The position numbers were made by a program, and so were the translations under genes. Shown in pieces: positions 1-9,007 of a DNA stretch of 64,000 bases (within the stretch, counting starts at the first letter, position 1; every line of letters begins with the position of its first letter). The notes under the pieces are model-generated. The model had not been told where the DNA came from. It did no database searches and worked only from the letters and a program-made list of their open reading frames with translations. This stretch comes from CAZCGA01 sp964498075 (GTDB lineage: Bacteria; Desulfobacterota; Binatia; HRBIN30): positions 5,051 to 69,050 of the forward strand of contig CAZCGA010000019.1 of the NCBI GenBank assembly GCA_964498075.1. The letters are read 5' to 3'.

Positions 1-1793
1 CGTGGTACGTCTACCACCTGGCGTATTCCTATCTCTTGATGCTCGCCGGCACCGTTCTGATCCTGTCGGCGCTGGTACGCTCGCCCGAGCGCTACCGTGG
101 GCAGGCGGCTGGTTTGATCGTGGCGGCAGTGGCCCCCTGGGCGGTGAACATGGTCTTCCAGACGGGCCTCATCTCCACCAGAAACATAGACCCGACACCC
201 TTCGCCTTCACGATCACCGGGGCAGCCATGGCCTGGAGCATCTTTCGCTACCGCCTGTTGAACATCGTGCCGCTGGCACACGACGCGGTGGTTCGCAGCC
301 TGCGCGATCCGGTGATCGTCCTCGACGCACGCCAGCACGTCGCCGATATCAACCCATCGGCGGCGCGTTTGCTCGGGCGCACCGTGGACGAAGTCGTTGG
401 CGAGGTTGGCAAGACCGCCCTCTCCCCGTGGCCGGACGTCGTCGCCCAACTCACCGGTGCGAACGATGGGGAAACCGAGGTGAACCTGTCCTCCGATGGC
501 TCATCGCGCCCGTACACACTGCGGCTCTCGACGCTGCTGGACCGTGGCGGCCACCCCAGCGGCCGCCTCCTGCACCTGCAGGACATCGCGAAGCACAAGC
601 AGACCGAAGCAGCCCTGCACGAAACCGAAGAGAGCTTCTACGCCATCGTCGAGAGCATGCGCGCCGACGCGTACTTCGAATCGAATCGCGCCGGCATCAT
701 CACCTACGCGAACCGCGCCTTCTGCGACGCGATCGGATATCCCAAGGCGGAAGTCGTCGGCGCGCACTTCGCGAAGTTCATTGCGCCGGAGTCGGCCGAG
801 GCGCTGGCGCAGTATTTTCGTTCCGCCTACCAAGGCAACCTTTCACAGCAGCCGCACGAGTACCGATTCCGCCGCCACGACGGCAGCCTCGGGGTCGGCG
901 AGGTGACGATTTCCCTCGTGCAGGTGAAGGACGGACAACCGGTGGGAGCGCGGGGACTCGTGCGCGACGTCACCCAACGCAAGCGCGCCGAGGAGGCCTT
1001 GCAGAAGGCCAAGGAAGCTGCCGAGGAAGCGAGCCGCGCCAAGAGTACGTTCCTCACCAACGTCAGCCACGAGATGCGCACGCCGCTGACCTCCGTGCTC
1101 GGGTTCGCCAAGGTCATTCAGAAACGGCTGACCGAGCAGGTCATCCCGCACGTCGATGTGCGCGATCCAAAGACCGAGCGGGCCGTTCGGCAGGTCGAGC
1201 AAAACCTCGGGATCGTCGTCGACGAAAGCCTGCGCCTGACGAAGCTGATCAACGACGTGCTCGACCTCGCCACGATCGAGTCGGGACGGGTTGAATGGAA
1301 CATGCAGCCGGTCGCGCTGGCGCAGCTCGTCGAACGCGCCGTGGCCACTAGTAGGGGCTCGGCGGACCAGAAGGGGCTGCAACTGCACACGGAGATCGAC
1401 CCGGACCTGCCCGCGGCCGTCGGCGACGAAGACCACCTCGTCCAGGTCGTCCTCAACCTGCTTTCGAACGCTGTGAAGTTTACCGACCACGGGACCGTGA
1501 CCTGCCGCGCCGCTCGCGCCGGTGAGGAGATCGCCGTCAGCGTCGTCGACACGGGCATCGGCATCGCGCCCGCGGATCACGGCAAGGTGTTCGAGCACTT
1601 CGTCCAGCTCGGCGATCCGCTGACGGGCAAGCCGAAGGGGACCGGCCTGGGCCTGCCGATCTGCAAGCAGATCGTGGAGCGACACGGCGGGCGCATCTGG
1701 GTCGAAAGCGAACCCGGGCGCGGCAGTACGTTTGCCTTCACGCTGCCGATATCGCCGCGCGACCTGCTGGCGAAAGCCGACGCCTCCCGCTAG
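1..1793 (+). CDS. Membrane-anchored PAS sensor histidine kinase, 5' end cut by window
   Basis: The reading frame is open from base 3 to the TAG at 1791-1793, so the N-terminus lies outside the window. Visible order: the tail of a 7TM histidine-kinase sensor region (hydrophobic helices, then the FRYRLL segment leading to PIA-like LAHDAVV), a first PAS domain, a second PAS domain, a HisKA dimerisation helix with the phospho-acceptor in NVSHEMRTPL (His codon 1068-1070), and a HATPase_c domain with N-box NLLSNAVKF, G1 DTGIGI and G2 GTGLGL. The protein should autophosphorylate and pass phosphate to an unlinked response regulator, since none is next to it. TTG/ATG codons at 36-41 are possible internal starts, but the homologous sequence extends upstream of them. 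Ligand unknown. Confidence 0.9.
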   Translation, partial: WYVYHLAYSYLLMLAGTVLILSALVRSPERYRGQAAGLIVAAVAPWAVNMVFQTGLISTRNIDPTPFAFTITGAAMAWSIFRYRLLNIVPLAHDAVVRSLRDPVIVLDARQHVADINPSAARLLGRTVDEVVGEVGKTALSPWPDVVAQLTGANDGETEVNLSSDGSSRPYTLRLSTLLDRGGHPSGRLLHLQDIAKHKQTEAALHETEESFYAIVESMRADAYFESNRAGIITYANRAFCDAIGYPKAEVVGAHFAKFIAPESAEALAQYFRSAYQGNLSQQPHEYRFRRHDGSLGVGEVTISLVQVKDGQPVGARGLVRDVTQRKRAEEALQKAKEAAEEASRAKSTFLTNVSHEMRTPLTSVLGFAKVIQKRLTEQVIPHVDVRDPKTERAVRQVEQNLGIVVDESLRLTKLINDVLDLATIESGRVEWNMQPVALAQLVERAVATSRGSADQKGLQLHTEIDPDLPAAVGDEDHLVQVVLNLLSNAVKFTDHGTVTCRAARAGEEIAVSVVDTGIGIAPADHGKVFEHFVQLGDPLTGKPKGTGLGLPICKQIVERHGGRIWVESEPGRGSTFAFTLPISPRDLLAKADASR

Positions 1794-1807
1794 CGTCTGG
1801 CGGTGCC

Positions 1808-2569
1808 ATGACGAACCGGCAGACGTGGGACCCGGAGCGCTACGCGCGCAACGCGCGCTTCGTCAGCGACCTCGGCATGCCGGTGGTCGAGCTGCTCGCG
1901 CCTACGCCCGGGGAACGCATTCTCGATCTGGGATGCGGCGATGGCGCGCTGAGCGCCAAGCTCGTGGAGATGGGCTGTCACGTCGTGGGTGTCGACGGCA
2001 GCGCCGAGCAGGTCGCGGGCGCACGACGCCTCGGTCTCGACGCGCATGTAATGGACGGGCAGCGCCTGACCTTTGAAAACGAGTTCGATGCCGTGTTCAG
2101 CAACGCGGCGCTCCACTGGATGAAGCGCGCCGACGACGTGATCGCCGGTGTCTGGCAAGCGCTCAAGCCCGGCGGCCGATTCGTCGGCGAGTGCGGTGGC
2201 TACGGTTGCGTCGCGAAGATCGAGACCGCGCTGGTCGCAGCAGTCAACCGGCGCGGCATCGACGGCGCCGCCGTCAATCCCTGGTACTTCCCGACCAGCG
2301 AGGACTACGGTGCTCGGTTGCAGGCTCGCGGATTCATGGTGAGCTTCATCGCGCTCATCCCGCGCCCGACGCCGCTGCCGGGCGACATCTCCGGCTGGCT
2401 CGAGACCTTCGCCGAGAGCTTTACCGCGGCGTTGCCGGCCGCCGAGCGCGCCACGTTCATCGACGAAGTTCGGGAGCGACTGCGCCCCGACCTCTCTGAC
2501 GCGGACGGGAACTGGACGGCGGACTACGTGCGCCTGCGCTTCGCCGCCACCAAGCCGCGCTCGTCATGA
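1808..2569 (+). CDS. SAM-dependent class I methyltransferase
   Basis: 253 residues. The glycine-rich SAM motif I ILDLGCGDG is at residues 38-46, an acidic residue follows the second strand (VVGVDGS), and the motif FSNAALHWM matches the trans-aconitate-methyltransferase-like branch of Methyltransf_11/25 proteins. It probably methylates a small molecule; the substrate cannot be read from sequence. It starts 14 bases after the kinase stop and its stop overlaps the next start by ATGA (2566-2569), so the two downstream genes are likely cotranslated. Confidence 0.85.
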   Translation: MTNRQTWDPERYARNARFVSDLGMPVVELLAPTPGERILDLGCGDGALSAKLVEMGCHVVGVDGSAEQVAGARRLGLDAHVMDGQRLTFENEFDAVFSNAALHWMKRADDVIAGVWQALKPGGRFVGECGGYGCVAKIETALVAAVNRRGIDGAAVNPWYFPTSEDYGARLQARGFMVSFIALIPRPTPLPGDISGWLETFAESFTAALPAAERATFIDEVRERLRPDLSDADGNWTADYVRLRFAATKPRSS

Positions 2570-3009
2570 CGGCGCGACAGGCGATCGCTTTCGTGAAGCG
2601 GCACGGCGTCGTGCTGGAGGCAGCACGCGGTCCGGTGCCCAGCCTGGCGGAAGCGATCGCCGGTGAAGCGCTGCGCGGCAGCTGGTGGGGGCACCCGAAG
2701 GCGCATCAGATCCACCGACTGCTTGGCGCCGTGCGCGACTCGGAGGACGTCTTGGTGTGCCGGCTCGTCGACGGCAAGATCACCTTCGTCCATCGGCGTC
2801 TCTGGCCGGCGCTGGTTCGTGTGGCCAAGAGCCTCCCGGCGGAGCGGATCGCGGCGATCTCCGAGATCCACACGCCTTCAGGCAAGCACAAGGTCGTCGT
2901 GAAGCCGTTTTCCAGATGGGTTCCCGCCGCAGTGAGGGAGCAGGGAAGGGCACGCGACGAGCGCGCCGCAGCCACCGCCTTGGGCGAATGGTTCACGCGC
3001 CGGCGTTGA
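2566..3009 (+). CDS. Conserved hypothetical protein, 147 aa
   Basis: The start ATG overlaps the methyltransferase stop (ATGA), which supports a real, translationally coupled gene. The protein is basic and soluble, with no signal peptide or membrane segment. It contains a WWGHPKAHQIHRLL segment and a Lys/Arg-rich C-terminal third. I do not recognise the family. The coupling suggests a function connected to the methyltransferase, but this is inference. Confidence 0.65.
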   Translation: MTARQAIAFVKRHGVVLEAARGPVPSLAEAIAGEALRGSWWGHPKAHQIHRLLGAVRDSEDVLVCRLVDGKITFVHRRLWPALVRVAKSLPAERIAAISEIHTPSGKHKVVVKPFSRWVPAAVREQGRARDERAAATALGEWFTRRR

Positions 3010-3057
3010 CACGCTTGGCGTTTCCCGTGATAGCTCCCGAAGTGGAAGACGATCGCC

Positions 3058-5097
3058 ATGCCGCGGACGCGCTACCTGAACAAGAAGTCGCTGCCTGAAA
3101 CGCTGGCGCTGTTCGTCGACGGGCTGTCGATCCGCAACCGTGCAGCCGAGCTGGTGCCCGTGGAAGACAGCCTGCAGCGCGTCACGGCCGAGCCCATCTC
3201 GGCGCGCCTGTCGGCGCCGCATTACCACGGTGCTGCAATGGACGGTATCGCGGTGCGCGCCGAGGATACGTTCGGTGCGAGTGAGGCGCAGCCGGTCGAG
3301 CTAGAGCTGGCGCCGGAGCCGCGCGGCCGCACGCGGACGTTTTCCTATGTGGATACTGGGCAGCCGCTGCCGGCTTGGGCGAATGCGGTGATCATGATCG
3401 AGAACGTCTACCCGGGCGCCGAAGACACGGTGGCCATCCGCGCCGCGGCGGCACCGTGGCAGCACGTGCGATTGGTGGGTGAGGACATCGTGGCTACCGA
3501 GCCGTTGCTGCCGCGCGGGCATCGCATTCGTCCCTTCGACATCGGTGCGTTGCTCGCCGCGGGGCATCTGAGCATACCGGTCAAGCCGCGGCCGAGCGTC
3601 GCCATCATTCCGACCGGCAGCGAGCTGATCGAGCCGGGCGAAGCGGCGGCGCCGGGTGCGATCATCGAGTTCAGCTCCCGCGTCGTCGCCGCGTTCGTCA
3701 CCGAGTGGGGCGGGCATCCGCATCGGCTACCGCGCGTACGTGACGAGTTGGCGCAGATCCAGGCCGCGGTCGGGACGGCGGCGAAGCAGCATGACATCGT
3801 CACGATCATCGCCGGATCGTCGGCCGGGGAGCACGACTTCACCGTCACCGCGCTCGGCAACCTCGGTGAGATTCTGGTGCACGGCATCGACATCATGCCG
3901 GGCAAGCCGGCGATCTGTTGTGTGGTGGACGGGACACCGGTGCTTGGGTTGCCGGGTTACCCGGTGTCGACGATCGTCGTGTGCCAGCAAGTGCTGCGCC
4001 CGCTCATCGCGAAGTTCCTTGGCCATCCGGCGGAGTCGCCGGAAACCGTGCGCGCGCTGGTGCCGCGCAAGATCCCGTCGAAGCTCGGGCTCGAAGAGTT
4101 CGTGCGCGTGACGCTCGGCCAGGTGGCCGAGCGGATCGTCGTCAACCCGCTCGGCCGCGGCGCCGGCGTGATCAGCACGATGGTCAAGGCGGACGGGTTC
4201 CTGCGCATCCCGCAGCTCTCAGAAGGCATCAACGCCGGCGAAGAAGTGAGCGTCGAGCTGCTGCGGCCGCGTTCGGAGATTGCCAACACGATCGTCTGTA
4301 GTGGCAGCCACGACCTGTCGATCGGCTTGCTGGAGGACGCGCTGAAGCGCCGCGCCCCGCACCTGAAGATCTCGGCGACCAACGTCGGGAGCTTGGGGGG
4401 GCTGCTGGCGCTGCGGCGCGGCGAGGCGCACCTGGTCGGGACGCACCTCCTCGATCCGCGCACCGGCGTCTACAACCTTCCCGACATCCGCCGTCACCTC
4501 AAGCTGGACGATGTCGTGGTGGTGAATCTCGTGGTGCGCGAGCAAGGACTGATCGTGCAGAAGGGCAACCCGAAGAAAATCCGCCGGCTGCAGGACCTGA
4601 CCCGGGCGGACGTGCGCTTCGTCAACCGGCAGCCGGGCGCCGGCACACGGGTGCTGCTCGACTACAAGCTCGCCAAGCTGCGGGTGCGCCCGGAGCGCAT
4701 TCACGGCTACCAGCGCGAGGAGTTCACTCACATGGCGGTTGCGGTCGCCGTCGCGAGCGGTCTCGCCGACTGCGGCCTGGGGGTGCGGTCTGCCGCCAAC
4801 GCGCTCGGCCTGGACTTCATTCCGATCGAGAAGGAAGAGTACGATCTCGTCTTCCGCCGCGACTTCTATCTCAGCGCCGCTGGGCAGGCGTTGCTCGCGG
4901 CGATGCGGTCCGACGATTTCCGCGACGGTGTCACGCGGCTCGGCGGCTACGACGTCGGGCGCGCCGGGACGGTGAAGCTCGGGCCGGAGGTCGCAACCCG
5001 CCGGCGAGCAACGCGCGCGAAGATCGTGAAGCGCGGCGCGTCGAAAGCCCGGCACGCGGAACCCGCGCGCAAGCGAGCGGCGGCGCGGCGGCGTTAG
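3058..5097 (+). CDS. moeA: Molybdopterin molybdenumtransferase (MoeA) fused to periplasmic-binding-protein-like domain
   Basis: 679 residues. Residues about 1-410 are MoeA-like: AAMDGIAVRA near the start, GSSAGEHDF in place of the usual GG-S-GEYD loop, and MPGKP followed by LGLPGYPVS. MoeA inserts molybdate into adenylylated molybdopterin. From about residue 411 (IVCSGSHDLSIGLL) to 625 lies a PBP_like domain (GAGTRVLLDYKL, MAVAVAVASGLADCGLG), the arrangement known from two-domain MoeA/LysR-substrate-domain proteins thought to bind molybdate or a ligand. The C-terminus is a Lys/Arg-rich tail. ATG 3058 is used; no other molybdopterin genes adjoin it, though a nitrate-reductase-associated protein is encoded at 60141. 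Confidence 0.88.
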   Translation: MPRTRYLNKKSLPETLALFVDGLSIRNRAAELVPVEDSLQRVTAEPISARLSAPHYHGAAMDGIAVRAEDTFGASEAQPVELELAPEPRGRTRTFSYVDTGQPLPAWANAVIMIENVYPGAEDTVAIRAAAAPWQHVRLVGEDIVATEPLLPRGHRIRPFDIGALLAAGHLSIPVKPRPSVAIIPTGSELIEPGEAAAPGAIIEFSSRVVAAFVTEWGGHPHRLPRVRDELAQIQAAVGTAAKQHDIVTIIAGSSAGEHDFTVTALGNLGEILVHGIDIMPGKPAICCVVDGTPVLGLPGYPVSTIVVCQQVLRPLIAKFLGHPAESPETVRALVPRKIPSKLGLEEFVRVTLGQVAERIVVNPLGRGAGVISTMVKADGFLRIPQLSEGINAGEEVSVELLRPRSEIANTIVCSGSHDLSIGLLEDALKRRAPHLKISATNVGSLGGLLALRRGEAHLVGTHLLDPRTGVYNLPDIRRHLKLDDVVVVNLVVREQGLIVQKGNPKKIRRLQDLTRADVRFVNRQPGAGTRVLLDYKLAKLRVRPERIHGYQREEFTHMAVAVAVASGLADCGLGVRSAANALGLDFIPIEKEEYDLVFRRDFYLSAAGQALLAAMRSDDFRDGVTRLGGYDVGRAGTVKLGPEVATRRRATRAKIVKRGASKARHAEPARKRAAARRR

Positions 5098-5151
5098 TCG
5101 GCTCTAGCAGCCTTTCGGCGGGCCATAGAAATGACGCCGGCCGCAGGCCCT

Positions 5152-6594
5152 CTAGGCGGCGTCCACTTCCGGCCGCACCGTCTCGAGCAGCGTGGTGAGC
5201 TCTTCCCGCAGCACGCGCGGGAGGCGGATGACGCTGTCGACCATGCGAATGTCGGGGATCAGCTCGGCGAGCTGGGCTTGCGGCTCCTCGCCGGCCTTGT
5301 GGCCGCGCAACGCTTGGAACGCCTGCATCACCTGCGGCGCCATCGGCGCGACCGACGTCCCGCGCATCGCCAGGATGCGATGGCTGGGTGCGGCGAGCGC
5401 CAGGTAGGCGGCGCCGTAGGTGCCGCCGCCGAGGATGCTGACGATTGGGTGCCCGAGCAGCCGCGCCGCCACCATGGCGCGCAGACATTCGGCCAGGGCG
5501 CGGTGTAAGCCGAAACGCTCCTGCGCGAAATCCACCGCGTGCCCTTGGCAGAACAGGAAGGTCAGGATCGCGGCGCGCTCGGCTCCTGCCGGTTGCGTGG
5601 CGGCGCGGAGCATCTCGGTGACGACGGCCGCTTCCTCGATGCCGACGCCGCTGCTACGCGCCTGCTCCGGGCCGACGATGAACCCGAGCGCCGGCCGCTC
5701 GCCGAGTGTGCCCAGGGCTGCGTCGACGAGGCCGCGGTGCTGGATCGGCGCGGTCGGCTTCCACTGGCCGCGAAAGGAGTAACGCAGGAGGTCGCGCCGC
5801 CGACGCGCTGGTGGTGTGGCGTGTCGCAGGGTGACGGCGTTGTCCCGGAGACGACTCTGCAGAGCCGCGGTCACCGCCGCGCTGGCCGCGATGCGGTCCT
5901 GCAGCGGTGCGACCAGCGGAGCACGCCGCGCCTCGGCAATGACGTCTCTGACAAAGGCGCGCAACTGCCAGCGCACCGCGTCGGCCTCGTCCGGTACGAC
6001 CACGTGGGCATCGCCGTTGGCGACGCGGTTTCCCGCCGCGGTCGCCTCGAGTGCCTCGCGTTCCGGTGTCGTCCCATTGAGCACGTCGCCCAAGAGTTTT
6101 GGCCCAGTGAGGCCCCAATGCGCGTCGGCGGTCATGATGATGCGCTCCGGCAACGCTGCCATTACGGCCGGCGCGCCGAAGCAGCCGCGCGGTCCGCTGA
6201 TCACCGCGGCGAGGTGGACACCGGTCAGCGTCAGCCGAGCCAGCGCGACGCCCACCGCAGAGGCTGCGGCCAGTGCAATCGGCCCTTCCTCGACGCGCAC
6301 GCCGCCGGTATCGAATCCGAGGATGAGTGCGACCGGCCGTCGGCTCCGCACGGTCCCGCTCACGGCGCTCTCCGCGACGCCCGCCAGAATGCCGGCTTCG
6401 CGCATCCCGATGGTGCCGCCGCGCACGTGGCCGTCGGTCAGCGCGACCAGCACGGGAGCATCCGCCAGCAAGCCGGAGCCGACGACAAACGGCGCGTCGC
6501 TGACGTCGGCAAGCGGTACGAAGGTCCCCGGGTCGAGCAACGACTCGGCCCGCTGGACAGCGCTCATCGCGGAGAAACGGCTCGGTGTCGTCAT
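5152..6594 (-). CDS. Biotin-independent malonate decarboxylase beta-gamma fusion-type carboxyltransferase
   Basis: 480 residues from the ATG at 6592-6594; the frame stays open 18 codons further upstream to 6648. The N-terminal half resembles MdcD (crotonase-fold carboxyltransferase beta: GGTIGMREAGILAG, GFDTGGVRVEEG, GPRGCFGAPAVMAALPERIIM). The C-terminal half resembles MdcE (gamma: GGGTYGAAYLALA, GTSVAPMAPQVMQAF). In the classical malonate decarboxylase, MdcD/MdcE decarboxylate malonyl-S-ACP and sit beside mdcA, mdcC, mdcB and mdcG. None of these is here, so the substrate could be another acyl-CoA or acyl carrier. A methyltransferase follows upstream on the same strand, 156 bases away. Confidence 0.75.
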   Translation of the reverse strand: MTTPSRFSAMSAVQRAESLLDPGTFVPLADVSDAPFVVGSGLLADAPVLVALTDGHVRGGTIGMREAGILAGVAESAVSGTVRSRRPVALILGFDTGGVRVEEGPIALAAASAVGVALARLTLTGVHLAAVISGPRGCFGAPAVMAALPERIIMTADAHWGLTGPKLLGDVLNGTTPEREALEATAAGNRVANGDAHVVVPDEADAVRWQLRAFVRDVIAEARRAPLVAPLQDRIAASAAVTAALQSRLRDNAVTLRHATPPARRRRDLLRYSFRGQWKPTAPIQHRGLVDAALGTLGERPALGFIVGPEQARSSGVGIEEAAVVTEMLRAATQPAGAERAAILTFLFCQGHAVDFAQERFGLHRALAECLRAMVAARLLGHPIVSILGGGTYGAAYLALAAPSHRILAMRGTSVAPMAPQVMQAFQALRGHKAGEEPQAQLAELIPDIRMVDSVIRLPRVLREELTTLLETVRPEVDAA

Positions 6595-6750
6595 GGCCTC
6601 GCCGCTATTACGCCGGATTTCGGGCGAGAAATCCAACGTTCTACTCACCCTGTTCGCCTCAGGGCCAAGAAGCGGTGCGCCCCGAGCGTCGGCGGTTTCA
6701 GTGAGACGGGTCAGTGCGGAGGAGGGGCGGGCGCGCTGCGGACAGCGCGC

Positions 6751-7530
6751 TCAGCGGGCGATGACGACCATCTCGTTCGATGCGGACTCATAGGGGCGCC
6801 GGTCGAAGTCGCCGAAGATCCTGATCTCACCAAAGCCGGCGCGCGCCAGCAGATGCTCGAGCTCGTAGCGGAAGTAATAGCGCATGCGAATGTCGACCGT
6901 CTCGCTGCCCAAGAGCTTGTCGGCCCGCCGGCGCTCGTAACGAAAGAAGACATGGATCAGCTGGCGCAGCTGGTCGCGGCGGACGGTCGCATAGCGAATG
7001 ACATCCACGCCGTCTTGTTCGAAGCGCGCATCCTCCGCTTCGGGCTCCTCCGCCAACATCAGGCGTTCCAGACGCGGGTTGAAGACGTCGAACGCGAAGC
7101 AACCGCCCGGAGCCAGGTGGCGCCGGACGCAGGCGAGGCAGGCGAGCTGATCCTCGACGGTGTACAGATGTTGGAAGACCCGGAAGGCCGAGTAGATCAG
7201 TCGGAAGCGATCCGGTGACAGATCGAAACGCTGCATCGCGGCCTGCACGAGGCGCAGGTTGGAGGGCAGCGTCTTCTGGCGCAGGGCTTCGAGCATACCC
7301 GGCGACGCGTCCAGCCCGGTGCAGGCGCCGCCGTCTTGTGCGATGGGGAGCAACACCCGTCCGGTTCCGCAGCCCAGCTCCAGCACAGGCGCGCCGCAGT
7401 CGCGAGCCAGCGAGCGGTAGAACTCGACGTCTCCCGACGGGTTGCGCAACGGTGCGTAGGTGCCGTCATAGTACAGACTGGTCACCTTGCCGTACTCGTC
7501 GTTGTAGGCGGGGGGGGCGGGGGGCTGCAT
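6751..7530 (-). CDS. SAM-dependent methyltransferase
   Basis: 259 residues from the ATG at 7528-7530; an upstream in-frame start at 7593 would add a poorly conserved 21-residue extension, so the internal one is preferred. Motif I VLELGCGTG is at residues 49-57, followed by GLDASPGML and the post-III region GGCFAFDVFNP, typical of Methyltransf_25-type small-molecule methyltransferases. A run of G on the + strand (7510-7524) encodes the Pro-rich N-terminus PPAPPA and is a likely spot for sequencing or replication slippage. Confidence 0.82.
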   Translation of the reverse strand: MQPPAPPAYNDEYGKVTSLYYDGTYAPLRNPSGDVEFYRSLARDCGAPVLELGCGTGRVLLPIAQDGGACTGLDASPGMLEALRQKTLPSNLRLVQAAMQRFDLSPDRFRLIYSAFRVFQHLYTVEDQLACLACVRRHLAPGGCFAFDVFNPRLERLMLAEEPEAEDARFEQDGVDVIRYATVRRDQLRQLIHVFFRYERRRADKLLGSETVDIRMRYYFRYELEHLLARAGFGEIRIFGDFDRRPYESASNEMVVIAR

Positions 7531-7650
7531 GCGGAGCGATGCTATCGGAAGCCGCGACCCCACGCACGCGGACCGCGGGCCAAAGGTTTCCACGAGCGGA
7601 GCACCGAACAGGTTTGACGGCGCGCGCCGAAGGCGGCTACAGTCGCGGCC

Positions 7651-8817
7651 GTGTGGCGGATGCTCGACCCTTCGTTCGTTGACCCGACGCTCGACTCGCG
7701 GGCGGTGACGTTCGAGAACCCGACGGGTGAGCGAGGTGCCGGCGGCAAGAGCTTCGGCGGCCGCAAGGGCGCGCCATCACGGCGTATCGCCCCCGGTGAA
7801 ACGGTGGTGCTCGCCGACCTGCGTGGCCCCGGAACGCTGCGGCACATCTGGATGACGTTCCCGCCGGCACCGCCGGAGGGGATGCGGGGTGTGTGGTTGG
7901 AGGTATTCTATGACGGCGCCCGCGAGCCCAGCGCGTCGGTGCCGTGCCTCGATTTCTTCGGCCTGCCGCACGGGCGGCCGGTGGCCTACGCGTCGGCGCT
8001 GACGGCGGCGCACGAGGGGCGCGGCTTCAACGCCTACCTGCCGATACCGTTCCGCGACGCCGTGCGCGTCGAGCTGACGAACGCGGCGTCGCGGCCCGTG
8101 GACCTCTACTACCAGATCGACTACACGCTGGAGCGGTCGATCGGCGAGCAGGCCGGCTATCTCCACGTCAGCTTCCGGCGGGAGAATCCCACCGTGCAGC
8201 GGCGTGACTTCGTGATCGCAGACGGGTGGCGCGGTCCGGGTCGATTCCTCGGCTGCAACGTCGGCGTGCGCGTGATCGACCCGGGGTTCTGGTACGGCGA
8301 GGGCGAGGTGAAGATCTACCGTGACGGCGATGACGCGTACCCGACGATCTGCGGCACGGGGTTGGAGGACTACGTTGGCAGTGCGTGGGGGCTCGGTGCG
8401 CACGCGGCGCCGTATGCCGGCGCGCCGCTCGATGTGCGTGCGCCGGTGGGTGGGCCGAACCCGGACTTTGTGGGGTTCTACCGCTGGCATCTGCTCGATC
8501 CGATCATGTTTGAGCGCGCGCTGCGGGTCACCATCCAGCAGATCGGCTTCGCGATGTTCGTGGCCGGTCAGGAAGAGGCGTTCGAACGCTACCAGCGGAC
8601 GAACCCAGTGGCCGGCCGCGGCTGGGGGCGCAACCCGCGTCCCGGCGTACTCGCCCACGGCATCGCCGAGCGTATCGACGACTACTGCGCCACGGCCTAC
8701 GTTTACTGCCGCGAGCCGCAGTCCGTGCCGCGCCTGGACGTCGGCGCCGCCGTGGCAGACATCGCCCGCCGCCCATACGAGCAGCCGCACCCGCTCGAAG
8801 CGTTGCTGAGCCCCTGA
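7651..8817 (+). CDS. DUF2961 / GH172-type protein
   Basis: 388 residues. The sequence carries DUF2961 hallmarks: the LRGPGTLRHIWMTF strand, PCLDFFGLPHG, LPIPFRDAVRVELTN, and CGTGLEDYVGSAWG around residue 234. The DUF2961 family includes GH172 enzymes that act on fructofuranosyl or arabinofuranosyl linkages, so a carbohydrate-active role is likely but the substrate is unknown. No signal peptide is visible. GTG 7651 and ATG 7660 are both possible starts. Confidence 0.82.
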   Translation: MWRMLDPSFVDPTLDSRAVTFENPTGERGAGGKSFGGRKGAPSRRIAPGETVVLADLRGPGTLRHIWMTFPPAPPEGMRGVWLEVFYDGAREPSASVPCLDFFGLPHGRPVAYASALTAAHEGRGFNAYLPIPFRDAVRVELTNAASRPVDLYYQIDYTLERSIGEQAGYLHVSFRRENPTVQRRDFVIADGWRGPGRFLGCNVGVRVIDPGFWYGEGEVKIYRDGDDAYPTICGTGLEDYVGSAWGLGAHAAPYAGAPLDVRAPVGGPNPDFVGFYRWHLLDPIMFERALRVTIQQIGFAMFVAGQEEAFERYQRTNPVAGRGWGRNPRPGVLAHGIAERIDDYCATAYVYCREPQSVPRLDVGAAVADIARRPYEQPHPLEALLSP

Positions 8818-9007
8818 CCTCCCCCCTGGCCTTTAGCGACGACGGTCTGGCCATTTCCGGGAGCAGTAGTGAGCGCTGACGGTGAGGCTCGGGTGCCTCG
8901 TTAGCGGCGCGGCGCAGTGTAGTGAGGTCGTGCCCTCATTGCTTGGACCACACTGACTTTTCTCTTCGAAGAGCTTCTGCTAGTCCGAAACGAGGGGATG
9001 TAGTTGG
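8818..9007 (+). other. Leader region of the RT gene with a hairpin and a palindrome
   Basis: 190 non-coding bases between the GH172 stop and the GTG of the reverse-transcriptase gene. A nested hairpin is formed by CGCTGAC (8874-8880) with GTTAGCG (8900-8906), continued inside by GAGGC (8884-8888) with GCCTC (8895-8899). A 12-base perfect palindrome CTCTTCGAAGAG lies at 8962-8973. No T-run follows the hairpin, so a simple terminator is unlikely. A GAGGGG ribosome-binding site lies about 10 bases before the GTG. Possible roles are an operator, an mRNA leader, or a non-coding RNA of the RT system. Confidence 0.4.

Noticed and set aside
5539..7218. 559-codon plus-strand open frame opposite the carboxyltransferase and methyltransferase genes
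   Set aside because: Antisense frame produced by high GC codon bias; no domain, and the opposite strand carries clear family motifs.
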